Part shown: one piece after another, positions 15,861 to 22,264 of the stretch
Layout: each line of letters starts with the position of its first letter
Numbering within the stretch: the first letter of the stretch is position 1
From: Candidatus Latescibacterota bacterium
GTDB taxonomy: Bacteria; JAAXHH01; JACQVL01
Length of the DNA: 23,341 nucleotides
Assembly (NCBI GenBank): GCA_016209865.1
Contig: JACQVL010000069.1
Coordinates: 1-23,341 of the forward strand
Direction of reading: 5' to 3'
Made by a program: the position numbers and the translations under genes
The notes under the pieces: model-generated
Database searches by the model: none
Seen by the model: the letters and a program-made list of their open reading frames with translations, nothing else
What the model was told of the DNA's origin: nothing

Positions 15861-15997
15861 AGGGGTCAGGGGTCAGGATTCAGGGGTCAGGAAAGGAATA
15901 GGTCACAAGTCATAAGGTCACAGGTCGGAAGGTCGCAAGCCGGAATCTGACCTTCGACCTTTATGTTTTTCCTGACCCCCGACCCCTGACCCCTCAG
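15861..15997. repeat. Nested heptad foldback element (locus c)
   Basis: The outer left arm repeats AGGGGTC (15861-15892) and the outer right arm is its reverse complement (15970-15994). They match at 22 of 25 positions over 15868-15892. An inner set of AGGTCAC/AGGTCGG words (15900-15936) folds on TGACCTTCGACCT (15948-15961), giving a second hairpin in the first. The right arm ends 2 nt before the oxidoreductase stop (16000-16002), and the left arm begins about 9 nt before the sbcD start. There is no ATTCCC-type core. Confidence 0.85.
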
Positions 15998-15999
15998 TT

Positions 16000-17202
16000 C
16001 TACAGCTTCCAATATTCGTTGATGTCCTTCTGGTACCCCTCGACCTTCCCGGCGACGACCTCGTCGACGGAGACGGCCTGGCCGCACCAGGATGACTCGT
16101 AGATCGCCTCGCTGATGGCTTTTGCTCGCAGGCCATCCCACCCATCGACTTCCGGGCGGCGGCGATGGGCGACGGCATCGATGAAATCATAACATTCGAG
16201 CACGACCCCGTCGGTGATCCCGTGGGGAAAGAGCTGTTCCTTGCGTCCGGCGTCCAGGCTGAGCAGGAATTCGATCTTCAAGTCGTTCAGATACTTCACC
16301 GATCCTTCTTTGAGTTGTACTTCCGGGTTGCCCGACATGAAGCCGTGGAAGACATCCCCTGTGTCCTCGATCGACCCTTCGCTGCCGTAGTACAGCACGT
16401 GGTTAAACCCTTTGCCGGGCGCGGCCTGCGACCAGCTCCAGGTGCCGATCAGACCGCTCTTGAACGTCAGGGTCGCCGTCCAGGAATCCTCCACGTCGCC
16501 GCACACAGTCTGACCGGACGCGTCCGTATACTCCTTCGGTTCGAACGCGCGGACTTCCGCGTACACCCGGTCGACGTCCCCGAAGAAATACCGGATACTG
16601 TCCATGTAGTGCGCCCCGCTGTCCATCACCATCCAGCCGCCGCTCATTCGCTTCTGGACTCGCCATTGCATCGCCCCGCTGGACAGGCTGGAGGGAGACC
16701 AGCTCGCGTGCTGGACGAAGAACAGGCGCGGCGTCCCGATCATCTTCCGTTCGTTCAGCACCCAGTGGATCGTCCGCTGTCCTAAGTACCGGCGGATGTT
16801 CTCCGCGGTGGCCACGATCCGGCCGTGCTGTTCGGCGGTCTCGATGATCTTCCGGCTGGCTTTGACAGTAATGCCGAGGGGTTTTTCGATGATGACATCG
16901 ACCCCGGATTCCAGGCAGGGGAGGGCGGAGGCGTGGTGATAACAGTGCGGGGTGGCGATGTCAGCGGCGGTCAGGGATTCCTGCTTCAGCATCATCTCGA
17001 CAGCGGTGTACACGTTCGGGGATTTCCCCTGGAATTCCCGGATGGTGCGGGCAAACCCGCGTGCCCGTTCCTCCACGGTGTCGCAGACGGCGGCGAGTTC
17101 AAAATTCCCGATGCCGCGCGTCTTCAGCGTCTGATACGCCCGCAGGTGCCCCCCGGCCATGCCGCCACACCCGATCATCGCCAATCGTACGGGTTCCGCC
17201 AT
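16000..17202 (-). CDS. Gfo/Idh/MocA-family NAD(P)-dependent oxidoreductase
   Basis: This 400-residue sugar or inositol-type dehydrogenase has the N-terminal Rossmann motif GCGGMAGGH (11-19). The family's E106-K107-P108 follows VDVII, and D194-x-x-x-H198 (MDSGAHYMD) is the likely catalytic part of the C-terminal domain. ATG 17202 has GGAGG about 6 nt upstream; the frame stays open to 17352 but that part is not protein-like. The substrate is unknown, as family members use many sugars and cyclitols. The nearby sugar-nucleotide gene and glycosyltransferases make a polysaccharide role possible, but it is separated from them by repeats and sbcCD. It is divergent from the EamA gene. Confidence 0.9.
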   Translation of the reverse strand: MAEPVRLAMIGCGGMAGGHLRAYQTLKTRGIGNFELAAVCDTVEERARGFARTIREFQGKSPNVYTAVEMMLKQESLTAADIATPHCYHHASALPCLESGVDVIIEKPLGITVKASRKIIETAEQHGRIVATAENIRRYLGQRTIHWVLNERKMIGTPRLFFVQHASWSPSSLSSGAMQWRVQKRMSGGWMVMDSGAHYMDSIRYFFGDVDRVYAEVRAFEPKEYTDASGQTVCGDVEDSWTATLTFKSGLIGTWSWSQAAPGKGFNHVLYYGSEGSIEDTGDVFHGFMSGNPEVQLKEGSVKYLNDLKIEFLLSLDAGRKEQLFPHGITDGVVLECYDFIDAVAHRRRPEVDGWDGLRAKAISEAIYESSWCGQAVSVDEVVAGKVEGYQKDINEYWKL

Positions 17203-17384
17203 GCGTTCCTCCGTTCGTTCCGTCGTGTGAGGCTTTTGTCCGGTGTCCTGCCGCGTCCCTAACGTCCAGAATATGTTGAGTATACGACGTGGCAAAAAGG
17301 CTGTCAAATGAATTTTCAAGACTGCATGGGCAGATGGACGGTGAAGAGGCAAAAGCAGTCGATCTGTCTTTTTGGGTTTCCCGT

Positions 17385-17419
17385 ACCCCTAACCCCGAAT
17401 CCCGAACCCCGAATCCCCT
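17385..17419. repeat. Single-arm heptad array (locus d)
   Basis: Five consecutive 7-nt units run without a break: ACCCCTA, ACCCCGA, ATCCCGA, ACCCCGA, ATCCCCT. It lies in the divergent space between the oxidoreductase and the EamA transporter, 17 nt before the nearer EamA ATG. I see no inverted partner nearby. The same words in the same orientation occur 1.5 kb away at locus f. Confidence 0.85.
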
Positions 17420-17453
17420 TTCGCCTTTTCGCCCCATGCTTTATTTTGTGCCC

Positions 17454-18317
17454 ATGCGTCTCTCCCCCTATCTCGGCCTGGCGTTCGGCGTCGCGTGTAC
17501 CGCTGGCGCGGCCATCTTGATCCGTTTAACGGATGCGCCATCCCTGGTCATCGCCGCGTACCGACTGACGATGGCCTCTGTCCTGCTCCTGCCGGTCGCG
17601 CTCCTGCGGTCGGGCGAGGAACGAAGACGCCTGACGGGGCGGGATTGGCGCTGGATGGCGGCATCTGGCGGGCTGTTGGCCGTCCATTTCGCGTCGTGGA
17701 TCTCCTCCCTCGCCTACACGTCTGTCGCCAGCTCGGTCGTGCTCGTCACCACCTACCCCCTCTTCGTCGGCCTGGGAGCACACTGGCTGATGCGCGAGCG
17801 GCTCTCATCCGGGATGTTAGGCGGCATCCTGGTGGCCGTCATCGGCGGAGGGATCATCGGGTACGGGGATTTCAGCTCCGGGCGCGATGCGCTCTTCGGG
17901 GATGCCCTGGCCGTCGTGGGCGCGTTCTCCGGGGGCGGGTATTTGATGATCGGCCGGCATCTGCGCCGCCGGTTGTCGTTGATGACCTACATCGCGGTCG
18001 TCTACTCGACGGCAGCGGTCATCTTAGCGGTCATCGCCGTGGGGGCGGGCTACCCGGTGACCGGGTATTCCCGGATGACCTACATGCTGCTCCTGGCGCT
18101 GGCGGTCGGGCCTCAACTCCTCGGCCATTCTTCCCTCAACTGGGCGCTGAAGTACCTGTCCGCCGCGTTCGTCAGCGTGAGCGCCCTGGGGGAACCGGTC
18201 GGCGCGACCGTGCTGGCGGCGGTTGTGCTCGGAGAGCCCGTCCCACCGTTGAAGCTCGCTGGCGGCGTGTTCGTCCTGACGGGTATTTATCTGACGTTGC
18301 GGGAAGAACAACGTTAA
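17454..18317 (+). CDS. EamA/DMT-family transporter
   Basis: This 287-residue inner-membrane protein has about ten hydrophobic segments in two EamA repeats (about residues 5-140 and 150-285). Examples are YLGLAFGVACTAGAAILIRL near the start and LGEPVGATVLAAVVLGEPVP followed by PLKLAGGVFVLTGIYLTL at the end; the GEP-x(3)-A-x(4)-GE motif is typical of the second repeat. Such proteins export or import metabolites such as amino acids, and the substrate cannot be predicted. ATG 17454 (MRLSPYLG) is my choice; ATG 17436 adds six residues. Neither has a ribosome site, as a heptad array occupies the leader. Its stop codon lies inside the octad repeat shared with the convergent BCCP gene. Confidence 0.9.
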   Translation: MRLSPYLGLAFGVACTAGAAILIRLTDAPSLVIAAYRLTMASVLLLPVALLRSGEERRRLTGRDWRWMAASGGLLAVHFASWISSLAYTSVASSVVLVTTYPLFVGLGAHWLMRERLSSGMLGGILVAVIGGGIIGYGDFSSGRDALFGDALAVVGAFSGGGYLMIGRHLRRRLSLMTYIAVVYSTAAVILAVIAVGAGYPVTGYSRMTYMLLLALAVGPQLLGHSSLNWALKYLSAAFVSVSALGEPVGATVLAAVVLGEPVPPLKLAGGVFVLTGIYLTLREEQR

Positions 18318-18394
18318 CACGTTGGAACGTTAGAACGTTTACACGTTCACCCATGAACAACGTTCAAACGTTAGAACGTTCTAACGTGCCAACG
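18311..18394. repeat. Octad foldback element between convergent genes (locus e)
   Basis: Five 8-nt units of the form ACGTTNNN run at 18311-18350 (ending AAC, GGA, AGA, TAC, CAC). After six bases, units of the form NNNACGTT run at 18357-18394. The arms are inverted, and AACGTT is itself a palindrome. The EamA stop TAA (18315-18317) is part of the first unit, and the last unit ends at the base before the BCCP stop (18395). It may serve as a shared terminator, though there is no T-tract. Period 8 differs from the 7 seen elsewhere. Confidence 0.9.
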
Positions 18395-18901
18395 CTATCT
18401 TTCTAACACCACCAGCACATCCCCCTTATTCACCGCATCCCCTGGCTGGACTCGCACCTCTTTCACCCGCCCGTCCGCGTGGGCCCGCAGCTCGTTCTCC
18501 ATCTTCATCGCTTCGATGATGACGACGCCCTGTCCGGCGGTGACGGCATCTCCGACGGCGACTTCGACCGCGAGCACCCGGCCGGGCATCGGGGCGGTGA
18601 TCGTTTGAGGAGCCGTCCGGTGATGCCGCTTCACCGCGCCACGGAGCCGGGCGACAGAGGCGGATTCGACGGCCACGTCGTAGACAACTCCATCGATCAT
18701 CACCCGCCAGACGTCCGAGACCTCCAGCACCGTCGCCGTGTACGACCGCCCATCGATCAGGAGCGAGTAGGTGGCCGCTGAATCGAGGGGGACGAGGTCG
18801 ACCTGCATGGGGACGCCGGTGATGTCAACCCGCGTCGAGCCGGGCTGGTCCTCAACGTCCACGGTAAACGAGTTGGCTCCCAGATTTGCCAGGTATTTCA
18901 T
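18395..18901 (-). CDS. Biotin carboxyl carrier protein of acyl-CoA carboxylase (BT-BCCP)
   Basis: This 168-residue protein carries carboxybiotin between the biotin carboxylase and the carboxyltransferase encoded upstream. The C-terminal biotinyl domain (about 98-168) has the E130-A-M-K133-M site, where Lys133 would be biotinylated, with the flanking APMPGRV and GDAV turns. Residues 1-90 form a beta-rich region (YSLLIDGRSYTATV, WRVMIDGVVYDVAVE) like the BT domain that tethers BCCP in propionyl-CoA carboxylase alpha chains. ATG 18901 has AGAGG about 6 nt upstream; the frame upstream (to 18982) is the heptad array and the accC end in another frame. It is the last gene of the carboxylase operon. 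Confidence 0.92.
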   Translation of the reverse strand: MKYLANLGANSFTVDVEDQPGSTRVDITGVPMQVDLVPLDSAATYSLLIDGRSYTATVLEVSDVWRVMIDGVVYDVAVESASVARLRGAVKRHHRTAPQTITAPMPGRVLAVEVAVGDAVTAGQGVVIIEAMKMENELRAHADGRVKEVRVQPGDAVNKGDVLVVLER

Positions 18902-18915
18902 CGATACCTCTTTCC

Positions 18916-18945
18916 TTCCCGAACCCCTAATCCCGAACCCCGAGC
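18916..18945. repeat. Single-arm heptad array (locus f)
   Basis: Four 7-nt units (TTCCCGA, ACCCCTA, ATCCCGA, ACCCCGA) plus a partial GC fill the 44-nt gap between the biotin carboxylase stop (18946-18948) and the BCCP start. Read on the gene strand the array begins right after the stop codon. The words are shared with locus d, in the same orientation. There is no inverted partner. Confidence 0.85.
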
Positions 18946-20439
18946 CTACCGAAGGGCCGCCCGCCGTCCGGCCAGCTTCCACGGGCTGTGGCCGGGGGCG
19001 CTGCTCGATGAGACCGGGGTCCGCATCGTCTGCTGGTGCCGGTGTGCCATGATGGCGGCGAAGGCGGCCGCGACCAGGGGCTGGTGATCGGTCTCAGCCG
19101 GTGGGGTCATCTGGTGGAGAAAGCTCGTCGAATACTGGCCTGACACGAACCGGGGGTCAGCCAGGGCGCGCAGATGGAAGGGAATCGTCGTCTTGATGCC
19201 CCCGATGTCGTACTCGGCAAGGGCGCGTCGCATCCGGGCGATCGCTTCGTCCCGGTCCGCCGCCCAGACGATCAGCTTGGCGATGAGCGGGTCATAGTAG
19301 ATCGGAACTTCATACCCGCGATACATCCCGCTGTCGAGACGGACGCCCGGGCCGCCGGGCTCGGTCAGCCGGGTGATCAGGCCGATGGACGGGATGAAGT
19401 TGTCGTCCGGGTCTTCGGCGGAGACCCGGCATTCGATCGCCGCGCCCGTGAACCGGATCGACGCTTGCGTGAACGGGAGGGGTTCGCCGGCCGCGATGCG
19501 GATCTGTGCTTTGACCAGGTCGAGGCCGGTGCGCATCTCCGTGACCGGATGCTCCACCTGCAGCCTGGTGTTCATCTCTAAGAAATAGAAATGGCGATCC
19601 TGATCGACGATGAACTCGATCGTCCCCGCGTTCGTGTACCCGACCGCTTCTGCGGCGCGGACAGCCGCTTTACCCATCGCGCGCCGCATCGCGTCGTCGA
19701 GCGCGCACGACGGGGATTCTTCGATCAGTTTCTGATGCCGGCGCTGCACGGAACATTCCCGTTCGCCCAGATGGACGACGTGGCCGTGGGCATCCGCGAG
19801 CACCTGGAACTCCACATGCCGGGGCTCGCTCAGACACTTCTCGACGTAGACCGTCGGGTCGCCGAATGCAGACTGCGCCTCCGACCGCGCGGCCCGGAGG
19901 GCGCCGGCCAGTTCCCCCTCGTCCTGCACGACGCGCATCCCTTTTCCGCCCCCGCCCATCGCCGCTTTGATGAGCACCGGATACCCGATGGATCGGGCCA
20001 CCCGGCCGGCCTCCGTGTCGTCCGCTAACCCTTCGTCGGTGCCGGGGACGACGGGCACGTGCGCGGCTCGCATCGTCCGCCGCGCCGCGGTCTTATCCCC
20101 CATCGCCCGGATGGCGGGACCGGACGGCCCGATGAAAGTCAGTCCCGCATCCGCGCAGAGGTCGGCGAAGTCCGCGTTCTCGGCGAGAAACCCGTAGCCG
20201 GGATGGATGGCCTCCGCCCCGGCTCGACGAGCCACCTCGACCAGTGTTTCGCCGCGGAGATAACTTTCTGTCGAGGGCGGTAGGCCGATGGAGTACGCTT
20301 CATCCGCGTAGCGGACGTGCAGGGCGCTCCGGTCCGCCTCAGAGAACACGGCGACGGCCGCGATGTCCATCTCATGACACGACCGGATGATCCGGACGGC
20401 GATCTCCCCCCGGTTGGCAATTAATATCTTCCTAAACAT
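18946..20439 (-). CDS. accC: Biotin carboxylase subunit of acyl-CoA carboxylase
   Basis: This 497-residue ATP-grasp enzyme carboxylates biotin on the BCCP with ATP and bicarbonate. The N-terminus FRKILIANRGEIAVRIIRSC, the glycine loop GGGGKGM (162-168), EVEFQV-type strand RHVEFQVLAD, and EMNTRLQVEHPVTE (288-301, Arg292 catalytic) are all present. It exceeds bacterial AccC (about 450) by some 50 residues; the tail ends in HSPWKLAGRR, which resembles the start of the BT domain in fused PccA/MccA chains. ATG 20439 is fixed by homology; the nearest ribosome-site match (AAAGG) is about 13 nt away. It lies between the carboxyltransferase and BCCP genes in one operon, with repeats in both gaps. Confidence 0.95.
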   Translation of the reverse strand: MFRKILIANRGEIAVRIIRSCHEMDIAAVAVFSEADRSALHVRYADEAYSIGLPPSTESYLRGETLVEVARRAGAEAIHPGYGFLAENADFADLCADAGLTFIGPSGPAIRAMGDKTAARRTMRAAHVPVVPGTDEGLADDTEAGRVARSIGYPVLIKAAMGGGGKGMRVVQDEGELAGALRAARSEAQSAFGDPTVYVEKCLSEPRHVEFQVLADAHGHVVHLGERECSVQRRHQKLIEESPSCALDDAMRRAMGKAAVRAAEAVGYTNAGTIEFIVDQDRHFYFLEMNTRLQVEHPVTEMRTGLDLVKAQIRIAAGEPLPFTQASIRFTGAAIECRVSAEDPDDNFIPSIGLITRLTEPGGPGVRLDSGMYRGYEVPIYYDPLIAKLIVWAADRDEAIARMRRALAEYDIGGIKTTIPFHLRALADPRFVSGQYSTSFLHQMTPPAETDHQPLVAAAFAAIMAHRHQQTMRTPVSSSSAPGHSPWKLAGRRAALR

Positions 20440-20464
20440 ACTTTAGGAAAGTCCTTTCTCATCT

Positions 20465-20547
20465 AAGGACAAAAGACAAAGTACGAAGGACGAAAAAGCA
20501 AGTCGATTCTTTTCACTTTCGTCCTTTGTCCTTCGTATTTCGTCCTT
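20465..20547. repeat. Heptad foldback element (locus g)
   Basis: Left arm 20465-20495 and right arm 20517-20547 are 31 nt each and are reverse complements at 26 of 31 positions. They are built of words such as AAGGACG, AAGGACA and AAGTACG. The loop is 21 nt and has no ATTCCC-type core. The right arm ends at the base before the carboxyltransferase stop (20548-20550). It lies inside an operon, so the stem would form in the mRNA between two subunit genes and could affect their relative output. Confidence 0.9.
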
Positions 20548-22098
20548 TCATAATGGAATATTCCCGTGCTTCTTCGGGGGGTTCGTATCCCGCTTGTTCT
20601 TCAGCATCTCCAGGGCGGCGATCAGACGGGGACGAGTCTCCTGTGGTTGGATGACCTCATCAATGTAGCCCATCCGCGCGGCGATGTACGGGTTGTCGAA
20701 TTTCTCGCGGAACTCCGCGATCAGGCGCTGCCGGGTCGCCTCCGGGTCCTTCTCTTGAGCGATCTCGCGCCGGTAGAGGATGTTGACCGACCCTTCCGGC
20801 CCCATGACCGCAAACTGCGCGGTCGGCCAGGCGTAATTGATGTCCGCCCGGATGTGTTTGCTGTTCATCACACAGTACGCCCCCCCGTACGCCTTGCGGG
20901 TCACGACGGTCAGCCGGGGGACGGTGCTCTCGCAGAACGCGTACAGGAGCTTGGCGCCCTCTTTGATCACCCCGCCGTGCTCCTGACTGACGCCGGGGAG
21001 GAAGCCGGGAACGTCCTCGAACACGACGAGCGGGAGGTTGAACGCGTCGCAGAACCGGACGAACCGGGCCCCCTTGACGGAGGAGCGGATGTCGAGCACC
21101 CCCGCTAAGGACGCGGGCTGGTTGGCCACGATGCCCACCGGCTTCCCGTTTAGCCGGGCAAACCCGATGACGAGGTTGTCGGCAAACTCTTTCTGAACCT
21201 CCATGAAGTCGCCGTGATCGATGACCCGTGTGATGACATCCCGGATGTCGTACGGTTTATTCGGGTCATCCGGGACGATGCGGGTCAGCGCCTCGTCCAT
21301 CCGGTTCGGGTCGTCCGTCGACTCGACGGCGGGCGGGTCTTCCAGGTTGTTCGACGGCAGGAAGGCGAGGAGGCGTTTCACGTCGAGGAGGCAGGTCGCT
21401 TCGTCGGCCGCCGCAAAATGGGCGACCCCGCTCACCGAGTTATGGGTGTGCGCCCCGCCTAACTCCTCGAACGTCACCTCTTCATGCGTGACCGACCGGA
21501 TGACGTCCGGGCCGGTGATGAACATGTAGCTTGTATCCTCGACCATGAAGACAAAATCCGTGATGGCGGGAGAATAGACCGCGCCCCCCGCGCAGGGGCC
21601 CATGATGACGGAGATTTGCGGGATAACTCCGGACGCGAGGACGTTGCGCAGAAAAATATCGGCGTACCCGGCCAGACTGATCACGCCCTCCTGGATGCGC
21701 GCCCCGCCGGAGTCCTTCAGGCCGATGAGCGGCGCCCCGTTCTTCATGGCCAGGTCCATCACCTTGCAGATTTTCTCTCCATACGCCAGGCCGAGCGACC
21801 CGCCGAACACGGTGAAGTCTTCGGCGATGACGTAGACGAGCCGGCCGCCGATCGTGCCGTAACCGGTCACCACCCCGTCGCCGAGAATCCGGCGGTCCCC
21901 CATCCCGAAGTCGTCGCACCGGTGGGTGACGAACGCGCCCAGTTCTTGAAAACTGCCTTCGTCGACAAGGAAGGCGACGCGCTCGCGGGCGGTCCATTTC
22001 CCCGCCTGGTGCTGTTTTTTGATGCGCTCGCTTCCCCCGCCCAGACTGGCTTCCTGGCGGAGAGCTTCCACACGTTTCATCTTCTCGACCATCGACAT
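20548..22098 (-). CDS. pccB: Acyl-CoA (propionyl-CoA-type) carboxyltransferase subunit
   Basis: This 516-residue crotonase-fold carboxyltransferase moves CO2 from carboxybiotin to an acyl-CoA, most likely propionyl- or acetyl-CoA. Family features are ARERVAFLVDEGSFQELGAF, the oxyanion-hole segments KDSGGARIQEGV (128-139) and SQEHGGVIKEGAKLLYAF (371-388), and AYGGAYCVMNSKHIRAD (403-419). It is as long as PccB. Cys409 stands where Asp marks propionyl-CoA enzymes and Ile acetyl-CoA enzymes in actinobacteria, so the substrate is open. Start 22098 has GGAGAGGGG about 7 nt upstream; ATG 22092 is possible. It is the first gene of the carboxylase operon. A methylmalonyl-CoA decarboxylase alpha subunit is less likely because a biotin carboxylase is present. 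Confidence 0.93.
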   Translation of the reverse strand: MSMVEKMKRVEALRQEASLGGGSERIKKQHQAGKWTARERVAFLVDEGSFQELGAFVTHRCDDFGMGDRRILGDGVVTGYGTIGGRLVYVIAEDFTVFGGSLGLAYGEKICKVMDLAMKNGAPLIGLKDSGGARIQEGVISLAGYADIFLRNVLASGVIPQISVIMGPCAGGAVYSPAITDFVFMVEDTSYMFITGPDVIRSVTHEEVTFEELGGAHTHNSVSGVAHFAAADEATCLLDVKRLLAFLPSNNLEDPPAVESTDDPNRMDEALTRIVPDDPNKPYDIRDVITRVIDHGDFMEVQKEFADNLVIGFARLNGKPVGIVANQPASLAGVLDIRSSVKGARFVRFCDAFNLPLVVFEDVPGFLPGVSQEHGGVIKEGAKLLYAFCESTVPRLTVVTRKAYGGAYCVMNSKHIRADINYAWPTAQFAVMGPEGSVNILYRREIAQEKDPEATRQRLIAEFREKFDNPYIAARMGYIDEVIQPQETRPRLIAALEMLKNKRDTNPPKKHGNIPL

Positions 22099-22115
22099 CG
22101 GACAACCCCTCTCCT

Positions 22116-22264
22116 ATTTTGGATTTTAGATTTTGGATTTTGGATTACTGGTCTGCGGCAAGTGCTTAGACCATCGAGCAAACGCGATTCGGCTTTCATG
22201 GGTTAGTCCCGTGCGAGCAGGAATCCATTCTCCAACCCAAAATCCGAAATCCAAAATCCAAAAT
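22116..22264. repeat. Heptad foldback element with decayed dRS3-like core (locus h)
   Basis: The left arm (22116-22143) is four units of ATTTTGG or ATTTTAG. The right arm (22237-22264) is its reverse complement at 26 of 28 positions. Between them, at about 22205-22232, is TAGTCCC-GTGCGAGC-AGGAATCCATTC, a degraded copy of the ATTCCC-N8-GGGAATCCA core at locus a. The right arm ends at the base before the glycosyltransferase stop (22265-22267). The left arm ends 18 nt from the pccB start codon, leaving room only for its ribosome site. Confidence 0.9.

Noticed and set aside
14853-15950. A 365-residue plus-strand frame opposite sbcD
   Set aside because: It is a high-GC shadow frame, rich in Arg, Asp and Val, antisense to the well-supported SbcD, and it ends by translating the heptad repeat.
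18311-18394. Interpretation of the ACGTT units as regulator-binding sites for the EamA or BCCP genes
   Set aside because: They lie at the 3' ends of two convergent genes, where an operator would have no promoter to control. The same architecture with other words occurs at seven other loci.
17495-18406. A 303-residue plus-strand frame overlapping the EamA gene
   Set aside because: It is Arg/Gly/Pro-rich with no membrane segments. It is a +2 shadow of a clear ten-helix transporter.
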